A DNA stretch of 64,000 bases, taken from contig NZ_CP027194.1 of the NCBI RefSeq assembly GCF_002970935.1, positions 992,001-1,056,000 of the forward strand, given 5' to 3'. Below, piece by piece: positions 7,734 through 16,484 of the stretch. The position numbers were made by a program, and so were the translations under genes. Position 1 is the first letter of the stretch; every line of letters starts with the position of its first letter. The DNA comes from Lactobacillus sp. CBA3606. Its GTDB lineage: Bacteria; Bacillota; Bacilli; Lactobacillales; Lactobacillaceae. The notes under the pieces are model-generated. The model was given only the letters and a program-made list of their open reading frames with translations. It made no database searches and was not told where the DNA came from.

Positions 7734-8591
7734 ATGTTAATTCTAACGGCACTCACCAAACAGGCCGATTTTACCACAACCGAAAAACGCATTGCCGATT
7801 ATATTCTTCAAAATTTAGCGACGGTGACCACTGGGTTCATTAAAGACCTAGCTACCGCCACCTATACGTCACATTCGGCCATTATTCGCCTAGCACAAAA
7901 GTTGGGTTACCGTGGCTTTCGGGACTTCCAACGGGCCTTAACCACAGCGGCGGCCGCTCAAACCCACGCCCCGGTCGATGCTAACTTCCCGTTTGACGCC
8001 ACCGATTCCACCCAAGCCATTGCCCAAAAGATGGCGACCTTGACGATTACTGCGATTCAATCTGCCCTAGCACAACTTGACGTTACGACCCTAACAACCC
8101 TTGCACAACAGTTAAACACCGCTGAGCGAATTTTTTTGTTTGCCGAAGGTGATTCTCAATTACGCGCCCGTAGTTTTCAAAATAAGTTGGTTAAAATCAA
8201 TAAATTTGCTATCATCGCCGATGAATACCACGATGAGGCTTGGAATGCCGCCAACCTGACAACGCATGATTGGGCCTTTTTCATTTCTTATGCGGGCACC
8301 ATCAAGACACAGTGCCAATTTGCCCGTTACTTCCAGGCCCACCAGATTCCAAGTATCGTCTTAACCGGTAATCATCATTCACCCCTGATTCCATTAACGA
8401 CCCATCATTTAATTACCGCCCAAAATGAAACTGATTTTGCTAAAGTGGGGACTTTTGCCTCCCAAGCAGCCTTTGAGTATCTATTAGATACCTTATTTGC
8501 AAAAATGTATGCGCAAAATTTCCATCAACATCTAACTCAGTTGCAGCAGGCGCAAGGACTCATGCAAGCAGGCCCTTTAACCACCAAATAA
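7734..8591 (+). CDS. MurR/RpiR-family transcriptional regulator
   Basis: A 285-aa regulator with an N-terminal HTH_6 domain (TTEKRIADYILQN, then SHSAIIRLAQKLGYRGFRDFQ) and a C-terminal SIS sugar-phosphate-binding domain from about residue 105. RpiR proteins usually sense phosphosugars. The ATG at 7734 is preferred because AGAGG stands 8 bases before it. It is divergent from the LacI gene and followed by a terminator, so it is monocistronic with no obvious metabolic neighbour. Confidence 0.9.
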   Translation: MLILTALTKQADFTTTEKRIADYILQNLATVTTGFIKDLATATYTSHSAIIRLAQKLGYRGFRDFQRALTTAAAAQTHAPVDANFPFDATDSTQAIAQKMATLTITAIQSALAQLDVTTLTTLAQQLNTAERIFLFAEGDSQLRARSFQNKLVKINKFAIIADEYHDEAWNAANLTTHDWAFFISYAGTIKTQCQFARYFQAHQIPSIVLTGNHHSPLIPLTTHHLITAQNETDFAKVGTFASQAAFEYLLDTLFAKMYAQNFHQHLTQLQQAQGLMQAGPLTTK

Positions 8592-8606
8592 GGCCAAGTC
8601 AAAAAT

Positions 8607-8644
8607 GACCACCAGTAATCGTCATCATGACGTTACCAGTGGTC
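8607..8644. terminator. Bidirectional terminator
   Basis: Imperfect long stem (6+4 bp outer and 5-bp inner) flanked by A-run and T-run, between the convergent RpiR and FusB-like genes. Confidence 0.6.
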
Positions 8645-8664
8645 GTTTTAATTTAAATTATCAG

Positions 8665-9312
8665 TTAACGTTGTGGTCGTACCACCGCTAAGAAGGCGGT
8701 TAGTGCTTGTGGATCGGTTAACTGCCGATTACATTGCGCACTATCTCGACAAATGTAGTTTCCCTTACGCGTATAAGTTCCCAAACCAGAACGCCTAGTC
8801 GTTGCCATAAATAAAGCCACGTTGCCAATCGTCTGACAAATCGCACAAACGCCTTTGACAGTCGTCGGCGCTAATGACCCCTGAATCCCAATTAAGCGGT
8901 CATTATCTGGCAATACCAAATATTTCTTCTGATTGCCACCATCATTCCAGCCCAGATAGGTCAACTCATGCAAATTCAAGTCGGCCCAAGTGGGCTGTTT
9001 GAGCTTCTTAACCTTGCGAAACAGCTTCGTTAATTGTTTCGCCGACAGCTGCGGAAACGGGACGACTAACGGAATCAATTGAGTTAACAATTGCGCCGCC
9101 ATAGCTCGTGAAAGCCGATCAGGTGCCAATTGTGTCAAAAAAGCTTGCGTAATAGGGTCCCCACTAGGCAGAATGGCGGCAACTCGTTCCACCGTCATTG
9201 CTCGGACGGTGGCTCTAATTTGCCAATCATTAACGGCCAAATAGGTGCTCACTAAGTGATTGATTTGCTGGGTAATATAACTATAGTCGTAAGTGGTGAT
9301 TGTCGGTTTCAT
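8665..9312 (-). CDS. FusB/FBP-type elongation factor G-binding protein
   Basis: A 215-aa protein of the FusB/FusC/FBP family. These bind EF-G and free it from the ribosome, which in staphylococci gives fusidic acid resistance. The helical N-terminal domain is followed by a treble-clef zinc finger: C156-x2-C159 (CAIC) and C188-x5-C194 (CRDSAQC), all four ligands present. The ATG at 9312 is preferred because AAAGGA lies 9 bases before it. That site sits in a stem within a leader with a 13-codon ORF, so translation is probably attenuated. Whether this homologue gives resistance is unknown. Confidence 0.85.
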   Translation of the reverse strand: MKPTITTYDYSYITQQINHLVSTYLAVNDWQIRATVRAMTVERVAAILPSGDPITQAFLTQLAPDRLSRAMAAQLLTQLIPLVVPFPQLSAKQLTKLFRKVKKLKQPTWADLNLHELTYLGWNDGGNQKKYLVLPDNDRLIGIQGSLAPTTVKGVCAICQTIGNVALFMATTRRSGLGTYTRKGNYICRDSAQCNRQLTDPQALTAFLAVVRPQR

Positions 9313-9322
9313 AAGTTGGTTT

Positions 9323-9395
9323 CCTTTCAGATTCAAACCAGACACTTCTCTGAAAGGTTTTGCAGAAAAGTGTCGCTAACTAGCAGCACTTTTCC
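9323..9395 (-). promoter_or_regulatory. Translational attenuator in the FusB-type leader
   Basis: Four pairing segments are visible. Stem 1-2 is 9365-9372 with 9387-9394 (8 bp, over the end of the leader peptide). Stem 3-4 is 9350-9357 with 9323-9330 (8 bp), and segment 4 contains the ribosome site of the main gene. The alternative pairing is 9365-9374 with 9341-9350 (9 of 10), which excludes both stems. This is the classic logic of drug-induced ribosome stalling in a leader. Confidence 0.65.
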
Positions 9396-9417
9396 GTACC
9401 AATAACGATGCCATCAT
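9376..9417 (-). CDS. Leader peptide (13 aa) of the FusB-type gene
   Basis: Reads MMASLLVRKSAAS with an exact AAGGAG at 9428-9433, 10 bases before the ATG. Its last codons and stop lie in the first attenuator stem. A ribosome stalled here would melt that stem and free the main gene's ribosome site. Leader control of fusB has been reported in staphylococci as far as I recall. I know of no description for this group. Confidence 0.6.
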   Translation of the reverse strand: MMASLLVRKSAAS

Positions 9418-9464
9418 CGTTGATCATCTCCTTATCGCTCACCTGTTTGGTGGCGATAAATATT

Positions 9465-9493
9465 AGTATATAAAAGAATCCCCGACTTGGCAA
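9465..9493 (-). promoter_or_regulatory. Promoter of the FusB-type leader
   Basis: -35 TTGCCA (9488-9493), 17-base spacer, -10 TATACT (9465-9470), all on the minus strand. It puts the transcript start near 9458, giving a leader of about 145 bases. A hairpin at 9434-9459 follows the start. Confidence 0.6.
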
Positions 9494-9510
9494 TCCACTG
9501 AACCACTGAC

Positions 9511-10488
9511 TTACCCTAAAGTTAGTTCCGCAGAGGATAAAGCTTGGTCTACTACGGCCATGACTTGTTGCGAATGCGCCAACTGTTGTCGCACGCGCGG
9601 CATATCATGGGTCGTAATCATCCGATCAAACTCAGCAAATTCAGCGAACATCCGATGAGCGTGTTGATTTTGGTTAACTGTCGTCGCAGCGGTCGCGCGT
9701 AACGTCGTTGTGTAACTCGCCACCGTATTGGTCGGACCAGCCACGACGATAGAACCGTCAGTCCCCTGAATTGTTGACTGAATCGGCGCCGTACAGTCCT
9801 TAGCACCGATGCAGACAACCTTGGTTGTTGGATAGGTTAAGATTAACATGCCCGAAGTATCAATGCCGCGGTCAAGATTAGCCAAATACTTAACTGCGGT
9901 AGGCGCTCCTAACAAGCCGACGACAAAGTGGATGTTGTAAATGTTCAAGTCCATCAACGCCCCACCACCCATTTTAGGATCAAATGCTGGTAAAACGATG
10001 CCCGCTTTAAACCGATCATATCGTGACGAATATTGAGAATAATTGCATTCGATCACTTTTAAGTCACCAAGCTTAGCTAAGTTAGCCTTGATGCCTTGAT
10101 AGTTGGCTAAATACTGAGTCGTAATGGCCTCGACTAATACCAAATCCCGTGATTGCGCTAACGCGATTAACTCATCCAATTGACTAGCTGCCAAGGTAAA
10201 CGGCTTCTCACAGATAACATTTTTTTCTTGCTGCAACGCCTGTTTCGTGAATTGATAATGCAACACATTGGGTAGCGCCACATAGACGGTATCAATTGCC
10301 GGATTTGCCAATAGCTCATCATAATCCGTATATACGTGTTTAATGCCATAAGTGCCTTGTAACTTTTGTGCACGGTCCACACTGTGTGGTGTACTCAAGA
10401 TGCCTTCCAACTTAATCGCTGGTAAGTCGCCAATCATGGTTAACATATCTTGCACAATCATGCCAGTCCCAATTAATCCTAAGTGCAT
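9511..10488 (-). CDS. Gfo/Idh/MocA-family oxidoreductase (second of pair)
   Basis: A 325-aa NAD(P)-dependent oxidoreductase. The N-terminal Rossmann fold has GLIGTGMI, the family motif CEKPF stands near residue 94, and the substrate domain follows. Substrates are usually sugars, sugar alcohols or inositol-like compounds. GGAGGT lies before the ATG at 10488. It begins 11 bases after another gene of the same family, so they form an operon. The physiological substrate cannot be inferred. Confidence 0.9.
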   Translation of the reverse strand: MHLGLIGTGMIVQDMLTMIGDLPAIKLEGILSTPHSVDRAQKLQGTYGIKHVYTDYDELLANPAIDTVYVALPNVLHYQFTKQALQQEKNVICEKPFTLAASQLDELIALAQSRDLVLVEAITTQYLANYQGIKANLAKLGDLKVIECNYSQYSSRYDRFKAGIVLPAFDPKMGGGALMDLNIYNIHFVVGLLGAPTAVKYLANLDRGIDTSGMLILTYPTTKVVCIGAKDCTAPIQSTIQGTDGSIVVAGPTNTVASYTTTLRATAATTVNQNQHAHRMFAEFAEFDRMITTHDMPRVRQQLAHSQQVMAVVDQALSSAELTLG

Positions 10489-10499
10489 ATTACCACCTC

Positions 10500-11522
10500 C
10501 TATGCGTTTTGCATGGCTTGAATGCCACCTTCTAATAATTCAATCTGTAAAATCGTTTCTTCATCTTTAACCGTCTTAGGTTGACCATTAATAATGGCCT
10601 CGTACAGGCCGGCATAGACCCGACTATAATCGCCCACCGCTGAAACCACTTTTTCTTCATGATACTGAGCTGCATCGTCCATATACGTTAACGTCCCATA
10701 ATCAGCTGGCTGGTCTAACCCAAAGTCCGGATGATCTGGTAAATAAAAATGCTTTAAATCCGTTTCTTGCCGGTCTTTACCCGCTTTTAAGAACATGCCT
10801 TGCTTCCCATACACCACAAAACTTGGCCGTGGCTTAATCCGGAAATAACTGGATTTAACGGAAACTTTTAAAGTGCCATAATACAGATCTAAATCAAAAT
10901 AATCATTCATCCGGTCAGTGCCGAGCAATTGCCGTACATCGTAATGAACTTTATCCGGCCGACCAAAATAGGAAATGACTTGATCTAAAGTATGACAAGC
11001 ATGCCCATATAAGTAGCTCGTCCCAACGGAAAAGTGCGTAATACTAGCTGGCACTTCTGGTCGAAAATAATCAAAATGCATTTCAACTTCTAACAAGTCC
11101 CCTAAACGACCACTTTCAATCACCTTTTGGACGGTCAAAAAGTCGGAATCATAGCGGCGATTTTGATAGCATTGAATCAGTAAATTCTTTTGTTTTGCTA
11201 GTGCAAATAACGCTCGTGCTTCTGCTGACGTTTCTGTAAAGGGCTTTTCAACTAATGCATTTTTACCATGCATTAAGACATCTTTCGCCATCGCATAATG
11301 CGACTGACTCGGCGTGGCAACCACGACTAATTGAATTTCAGGGTCACCGTAAATATCGTTGAGGTCCGTGGTATAATTAATGCCGGCAATTGGGGCCCAG
11401 TCCGAATGACCAGACCGTGAATAGATCGTTTTTACTTTAATCTGCTGATCGAGTTTCAAAGCAAAGGGTAAGTGATAGCGATTCGTACTCTTCCCATTAC
11501 CGATATACGCAATTGTTAACAT
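10500..11522 (-). CDS. Gfo/Idh/MocA-family oxidoreductase (first of pair)
   Basis: A 340-aa oxidoreductase with N-terminal AYIGNGKSTNRYH and the VEKPF motif. The dinucleotide motif is atypical, with Lys-Ser-Thr after the glycine, as in the YvaA/IolW-like branch of the family. The ATG at 11522 is chosen for the GGAGG about 10 bases upstream. It is first in a two-gene operon with 9511-10488 and has a cre-like site upstream, suggesting carbon catabolite control. Confidence 0.88.
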   Translation of the reverse strand: MLTIAYIGNGKSTNRYHLPFALKLDQQIKVKTIYSRSGHSDWAPIAGINYTTDLNDIYGDPEIQLVVVATPSQSHYAMAKDVLMHGKNALVEKPFTETSAEARALFALAKQKNLLIQCYQNRRYDSDFLTVQKVIESGRLGDLLEVEMHFDYFRPEVPASITHFSVGTSYLYGHACHTLDQVISYFGRPDKVHYDVRQLLGTDRMNDYFDLDLYYGTLKVSVKSSYFRIKPRPSFVVYGKQGMFLKAGKDRQETDLKHFYLPDHPDFGLDQPADYGTLTYMDDAAQYHEEKVVSAVGDYSRVYAGLYEAIINGQPKTVKDEETILQIELLEGGIQAMQNA

Positions 11523-11578
11523 GATTAAGTGCCTCCAAGTTGATTTGATGCTTTCATTATACCGGGTTATGCCAGGTA

Positions 11579-11593
11579 TCCAAGCGTTTTCAC
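11579..11593 (-). promoter_or_regulatory. cre-like site before the oxidoreductase pair
   Basis: GTGAAAACGCTTGGA on the minus strand fits the CcpA cre consensus at 13 of 15 positions, about 60 bases upstream of the start at 11522. This supports catabolite repression but is not proof. Confidence 0.45.
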
Positions 11594-11737
11594 TTAAACA
11601 GGTCACCATGTTCAAAATTCATGCCGTTAACTGCGCCAATTCAAACGTCAGGTTCAATCCATTGGGACTTGCTTTCAATCATGTGCTAACTTGCGTTAAA
11701 ATTAAGTCAATTAACTAACTCAAGGAGGAAACACCGG

Positions 11738-13741
11738 GTGCAAACTGTCTTCTTAGTGCTTTTATTAATCGCGGCTGTCGTCGCAGCCAACGCGGTCTAT
11801 GCACGCTTTAATCATATCCCCGTGGCTTTTTTACAAATTGCTGCTGGGCTTATTTTGTCGTTTATCCCATTATATCGACATTTTGAATTGGAACCAGAAC
11901 TCTTCTTATTGGTCATCATTTCCGTTCTCATGTTCAATGATGGTCAGAATACAAGTATTCGCAAATTGACTCATCGACTAGGGACGACCCTCTCGTTAGC
12001 GGTCGTCTTAGCCATCATCACGATCTTAGTCGTGGGGGTTGTGACCCACTTACTCGTCCCAGCATTTTCATTAGCTTTGGCTTTTGCGCTAGGGGCCATT
12101 ATCACGCCAACCGATGCGGTCGCCGTTTCGTCAATCACGACGAAGGTTTCCGTCCCCGGTGAAGTTATGGATACCCTGGAAAATGAATCCTTATTCAATG
12201 ATGCTTCCGGAATTGTGGCCTTCAACTTAGCCATTGCGGCCTTAGTCACCGGAGAATTTTCAATCTGGCATGGTATCAGTAGCTTTCTCTACGTCTTTGC
12301 CGGCGGAATTATGGTCGGGTTAGTCTTAGGTTACATCATTGTGGCTGGCCGCTTAATGCTCATCCGTATTCACGTCGATACCCCGTCAGTCATTGTCCCT
12401 TATACTTTACTCACCCCATTCATCGTTTATTTATTAGCCGAAGCGGTCGGGGTTTCAGGGATTTTGGCTGTCGTTACCACCGGCTTAATGCACGGGGTCC
12501 AGCAAGAACACTTGCGCCTCACCACCTCCCGCTTACAGATTGTCATGTCCACGACTTGGTCGATTGTCGCCAGTATTTTAAATGGGATTGTCTTTGTCTT
12601 ATTAGGGGTCTCACTGCCTGAAGTAATCGTCCATCTGCAACAACGTGATACCCGGTCAGTCACGATACTGGTCGGTATTGGTCTCGTCCTTTATGTGGTC
12701 ATGACCCTGATTCGTTTCTTATGGACCCGGCTCGATTTCGCTAAGCTTCGAGCGTGGGATACCCATGGCAAAAACATCAATAGTCTCGTCCTAGCCCTGA
12801 GTGGCGTGCATGGGACAATTACATTAGCCATGGCTTTCTCGTTGCCATTAACTTTAGGAAATCACGCTTTCACCTATCGTAACGATATTATCTTTATTGC
12901 AGCCGTGGTCATTCTAACCAGTTTACTAGTGCCGACGCTCTTATTGCCCTTAATCTTGCCACAAAAAAAAGTCAAGATTACGGCCGCCGAACTTGCAACT
13001 GCCAAGTCAGAAATGGTGGCGGATGCGATTCATATGATTCAGTCTCGCTACGGTGATACACCGAATGCCAGTCAAGTCATCATGACTTTAGAAGGCCAAC
13101 GGACCGTTGATGGTCGCCCGAATCGCACAAAGTTAGCTGCCCTCTTTGACAAGGTCTTTATGCTTGAACGCCAAACCATTGAAACAATGGTTGCTAATGG
13201 CGATACAGACGTTGAGACTGCTGAACGCTACATTCGGGTAGCGGCGCAGACCCGCTTACAATATCAGCAAAGTGCCGGTCGCCGAGTGCTCATCTTTATC
13301 AAATTCTTGTTCATAAAAAAACTATCCTTTGGTAAAGGGGCTCGCCGACGCCGCCAATACTTCCGTCAGATCAAAAAAGCCCACCTGACCCGTGAACAAG
13401 TTATCGCTCAAGGACAAGAATTTTGGGCACAAATGCAGGCGGTGGAAAAACAACCTTACACCGCCATTATCGCTTATCTCGATGACCATCTAACTGCTGA
13501 CAATCGCCAAGAAACCGAACTAGTTCGGCGGGCCTACGATGAACGCCATCGCCGTTTTTCTGGTCAACGTAATTTCCGTGCGGTCCAAAACGAATTATTA
13601 ATTGAAGCCTTTCAACAAGAATATAACTTTATTCAAGCACAAACGGCCGCTAAAAAATATTCCAAGGCGTTAAGCAATGAATTATATGAACAAATTTCGA
13701 CCGATCAATTAGTCTATCTTCAATCCGTCAATACCGATTAA
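11738..13741 (+). CDS. CPA1-type Na+/H+ (cation/proton) antiporter
   Basis: A 667-aa plasma-membrane antiporter with about 12 spans in residues 1-410, then a cytoplasmic tail of about 250 residues rich in Arg and Gln. Family motifs are AIITPTDAVAVSS and NESLFNDASGIVAF, the latter with the ND pair near the ion site. It starts at GTG, with AAGGAGGA about 8 bases upstream. It probably exchanges cytoplasmic sodium or potassium for protons. The long tail is typical of this bacterial branch. It is monocistronic. Confidence 0.9.
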   Translation: MQTVFLVLLLIAAVVAANAVYARFNHIPVAFLQIAAGLILSFIPLYRHFELEPELFLLVIISVLMFNDGQNTSIRKLTHRLGTTLSLAVVLAIITILVVGVVTHLLVPAFSLALAFALGAIITPTDAVAVSSITTKVSVPGEVMDTLENESLFNDASGIVAFNLAIAALVTGEFSIWHGISSFLYVFAGGIMVGLVLGYIIVAGRLMLIRIHVDTPSVIVPYTLLTPFIVYLLAEAVGVSGILAVVTTGLMHGVQQEHLRLTTSRLQIVMSTTWSIVASILNGIVFVLLGVSLPEVIVHLQQRDTRSVTILVGIGLVLYVVMTLIRFLWTRLDFAKLRAWDTHGKNINSLVLALSGVHGTITLAMAFSLPLTLGNHAFTYRNDIIFIAAVVILTSLLVPTLLLPLILPQKKVKITAAELATAKSEMVADAIHMIQSRYGDTPNASQVIMTLEGQRTVDGRPNRTKLAALFDKVFMLERQTIETMVANGDTDVETAERYIRVAAQTRLQYQQSAGRRVLIFIKFLFIKKLSFGKGARRRRQYFRQIKKAHLTREQVIAQGQEFWAQMQAVEKQPYTAIIAYLDDHLTADNRQETELVRRAYDERHRRFSGQRNFRAVQNELLIEAFQQEYNFIQAQTAAKKYSKALSNELYEQISTDQLVYLQSVNTD

Positions 13742-13811
13742 CTTTGCAATCAGTTGACAGTCATCGCCCCACTCGACATACTAGAACCAAGTTAGTTTAA
13801 GGAGGCTTTTT

Positions 13812-14366
13812 ATGGCAACGAAACAAGCATTACTCATCATTGATTATACGAATGACTTTGTCGCGGACAACGGTGCCTTAACCTGTGGACAACCGGGACA
13901 GGCCTTAGCGCCAACGATTGTTGCCCTAGCTGATCAGATGGCTACGCAAGGCGATTGGATTCTGTTACCTACCGATGTGCATACGCCGAATGACCCTTAT
14001 CATCCAGAAAGTAAGCTATTTCCACCCCATAATGTCCGTGGGACTTGGGGGCGCGAGTTATATGGCCCTTTGAATGCTTGGTATGCCAAGCATCAGCAAG
14101 AAGACCAAGTTTGGTTGTTCGACAAAACCCGTTACAGTGCCTTTGCAGGTACCGACCTTGATTTACGGTTACGAGAACGTCACGTGGATACGCTCCATTT
14201 AGTGGGCGTCTGTACCGACATTTGTATCTTGCATACTGCGATTGATGCCTATAATCTCGGGTACCAATTAGTGATCCATCAAGCTGGCGTTGCCAGCTTT
14301 AATCCCACCGGTCACGCTTGGGCTTTGGACCATTTTAAAAATAGCTTAGGTGCGACAATTGTTTAG
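13812..14366 (+). CDS. pncA: Nicotinamidase / isochorismatase-family hydrolase
   Basis: A 184-aa cytoplasmic hydrolase that likely deamidates nicotinamide to nicotinate for NAD salvage. The catalytic triad is visible as D11, K105 and C138 (in VCTDICI), and metal-site residues D55 and H57 are in the TDVHTPNDPYHP segment. AAGGAGG precedes the ATG. Nicotinamidase rather than another isochorismatase-fold enzyme is favoured by this metal motif. It stands alone between an antiporter gene and a terminator. Confidence 0.85.
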   Translation: MATKQALLIIDYTNDFVADNGALTCGQPGQALAPTIVALADQMATQGDWILLPTDVHTPNDPYHPESKLFPPHNVRGTWGRELYGPLNAWYAKHQQEDQVWLFDKTRYSAFAGTDLDLRLRERHVDTLHLVGVCTDICILHTAIDAYNLGYQLVIHQAGVASFNPTGHAWALDHFKNSLGATIV

Positions 14367-14405
14367 ACTTACAAGTTAGCTTAATCACATTAAATAGCTT
14401 CAAAA

Positions 14406-14451
14406 AAATACACCGCCACGGTTAGATTTTTCTATCCGCAGTGGTGTATTT
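14406..14451. terminator. Bidirectional terminator
   Basis: Outer 9-bp stem (14406-14414 with 14443-14451) flanked by A-run and T-run, between convergent pncA and HxlR genes. Confidence 0.6.
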
Positions 14452-14464
14452 TATGATGAACAAA

Positions 14465-14815
14465 TCAGCCCTCAGTTTGTTCACTATGAACAGTGTTGTA
14501 ATACTCACCCCATCGCACCATTTCGTCAATTAATGGCTGTAACGTCTGCCCAAATTTGGTGAGCTTATATTCCGTTTTGGGTGGCATAACTGGAAATACT
14601 TTTTTTGCAATGATGTTATCTTGTTCTAATTCATTTAATTGCAACGCCAACATTCGTGCAGACAACCTGGGTAAAAATCTCTGAAAATCTCCAAATCTAC
14701 ATTTTTTATTTTCAAACAGATAATACAGCAATACCGCTTTCCATTTGCCGGAGATGACTTGCAGCGTACTATCAACCGGACAGCCCTGCTCACAATTATA
14801 GGTGTATCGTTTCAT
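14465..14815 (-). CDS. HxlR-family transcriptional regulator
   Basis: A 116-aa winged-helix repressor of the HxlR/YodB type. These sense reactive quinones, aldehydes or disulfide stress through cysteines. It has two N-terminal Cys (C8 and C12 in NCEQGCPV), the ISGKWKAVLLYYL core and the PRLSARMLALQLNELEQD recognition region. The ATG at 14815 follows AAAGGTGG at normal spacing. It is divergent from a quinone-oxidoreductase-like gene, which it most likely controls through the repeat at 14881-14901. Confidence 0.92.
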   Translation of the reverse strand: MKRYTYNCEQGCPVDSTLQVISGKWKAVLLYYLFENKKCRFGDFQRFLPRLSARMLALQLNELEQDNIIAKKVFPVMPPKTEYKLTKFGQTLQPLIDEMVRWGEYYNTVHSEQTEG

Positions 14816-14880
14816 ATAAACACCACCTTTTAAGACCATATCTTACACCATCCACGCCCTAAATTAAATTAGTTCTAATT

Positions 14881-14901
14881 GGTAACTATAGTGCAGTTAC
14901 C
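14881..14901. promoter_or_regulatory. HxlR-type operator
   Basis: Perfect 7-bp inverted repeat GGTAACT-N7-AGTTACC, with a further GTAACTA 5 bases on. It lies between the divergent HxlR and oxidoreductase genes and is the best candidate for their shared operator. Confidence 0.65.
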
Positions 14902-14985
14902 AACTTGTAACTAACTAACAAAAATTACAGGATTGTCGTTTTTGTTAACAGGTCTATAGTTGTGGTTGATAAAGGGGGTCTCAAC

Positions 14986-16005
14986 ATGAAATCATTTGGA
15001 TTTAAAGAATATTTAGACATTAATAACAAGAACAGTATTTATGAGTTTACCGCACCCATACCAATAGCAAAAACACATGATATTTTAGTCAAGATTAAGG
15101 CGGTCTCGGTTAATCCAGTTGATGTCTACGTCCGTAGTACCCGTGGTACACCGCTTAAAAATCCAAAAGTAATCGGTTGGGATGCTTATGGCACTGTAGC
15201 CAGTATTGGCAAAGCAGTCACCTTATTTCGTCCAGGTGATCGTGTATTTTATGCAGGTGCATTTGATCGTCCGGGATGTGATAGTGAGTACCACGTCGTT
15301 GACGAACGACTCGTAGGAAAAGCTCCCACCAGTCTAAATCCGGCTGAAATAGCAGCAATGCCATTAACAAGTTTAACCGCTTGGGAAAGCCTATTTGAAC
15401 AAATGGCTATTGATCCTAGCGCAACTGCATCTAATCACCAAAAAAGTCTATTAATCATCAATGGTGCTGGTGGTGTCGGTTCAATCGCTATCCAATTGGC
15501 ACATATGGCCGGGTTGCACACTATTGCAACTGCCTCACGTACAGCTGCAATCAAATGGGTCAAAGCGCTTGGAGCCGATGATATTATTAATCACCATCAA
15601 GATCTCGTGCAACAGGTCCATGAACTAGGTTATGACGGCGTCGATTATATTTTAGAATTAAATAATCTTTCAAAACACTGGAAAGAAATCACTAAATTAA
15701 TTAATCCCTCGGGAGTTATTGTCTCAACGACCGGTAATAATCAACCAATTAAATTAATCGATTTAAAAGCTAAGAGAGCCAAATTTGCTTGGGAGTGGAT
15801 GTATTCTAAATCATTTTTTCAAACTGCTGATATGATTTCGCAACACGAAATATTAAACAAGATAAGTGGCTTATTGGATTGTAACTTACTAAGAACAACG
15901 TTAACTCAGGAAATTAAAGGCTTGTCTGCTAAAAATTTGCGCGAAGCCCATAAACTAGTTGAAAAAGGACATATGATTGGAAAAGTTGTTGTTTCAAATA
16001 AATAA
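14986..16005 (+). CDS. Zinc-type alcohol dehydrogenase / quinone oxidoreductase family protein
   Basis: A 339-aa NADPH-dependent MDR-superfamily reductase. It has the N-terminal GroES-like domain (KIKAVSVNPVDVYVRS) and the Rossmann motif GAGGVGSIAIQLA at about residues 161-173. No structural zinc Cys cluster is visible, as in quinone reductases of the zinc-binding-like branch. The ATG at 14986 has AGGGGG upstream. Divergence from an HxlR regulator suggests induction by electrophiles or quinones. The substrate is not known. Confidence 0.9.
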   Translation: MKSFGFKEYLDINNKNSIYEFTAPIPIAKTHDILVKIKAVSVNPVDVYVRSTRGTPLKNPKVIGWDAYGTVASIGKAVTLFRPGDRVFYAGAFDRPGCDSEYHVVDERLVGKAPTSLNPAEIAAMPLTSLTAWESLFEQMAIDPSATASNHQKSLLIINGAGGVGSIAIQLAHMAGLHTIATASRTAAIKWVKALGADDIINHHQDLVQQVHELGYDGVDYILELNNLSKHWKEITKLINPSGVIVSTTGNNQPIKLIDLKAKRAKFAWEWMYSKSFFQTADMISQHEILNKISGLLDCNLLRTTLTQEIKGLSAKNLREAHKLVEKGHMIGKVVVSNK

Positions 16006-16043
16006 TGGCTTTACCAGTCATTCAGAAAGGTAGATAAGAATAT

Positions 16044-16310
16044 ATGCTTGGAAATAATCGTTATTATCATAATGTATCGCCAGATATAAGCTCAGGATTT
16101 TCAATACTAAGTGCTGGTTTCTCACAACATACAACTTTTGAAATGATGCCTGAATTATTATATAGATTTCAAACTAAATTGGTACAAGAACAGGGTTATA
16201 CAGATGCTAGTTTTGTAGATGACAAATCATATAATCCTATCTTGGATACAAATATTAGTTCGTTACAATTGACTTTTTTAAGTCAAATTAACTTTTATGT
16301 AATAAGTTAA
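16044..16310 (+). CDS. Hypothetical 88-aa ORF, doubtful
   Basis: An ATG-start ORF with no recognised domain. It is polar in the middle and AT-rich compared with neighbours. The nearest purine-rich ribosome site is about 15 bases upstream, too far for good initiation. It might be a fragment of a larger lost gene or noncoding. It has no terminator of its own on this strand. Confidence 0.25.
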   Translation: MLGNNRYYHNVSPDISSGFSILSAGFSQHTTFEMMPELLYRFQTKLVQEQGYTDASFVDDKSYNPILDTNISSLQLTFLSQINFYVIS

Positions 16311-16410
16311 TTCGATTCATCTACTCTCTTTTAATCTTCATATAATAGTTGTAGTTCTTCTATAGTGCTTAATTTAGTCACATAAAAAAGTACCTATATT
16401 TAGTCCCAAA

Positions 16411-16457
16411 AAATGACGTAGCAGCAACTCATCAATCAAGTTGCTGCTACGTCATTT
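16411..16457 (-). terminator. Strong terminator of the GntR-ABC operon
   Basis: Perfect 19-bp stem (16411-16429 with 16439-16457) with a 9-base loop. On the minus strand it runs into a T-run. It closes the operon 18319-16485. Confidence 0.8.
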
Positions 16458-16484
16458 AATTATCCGGTTGAACACTATCATTGC

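Noticed and set aside
16411-16457. 19-bp perfect palindrome considered as mobile or protein-binding site
   Set aside because: T-run on the minus strand and position after an operon make it a plain terminator.
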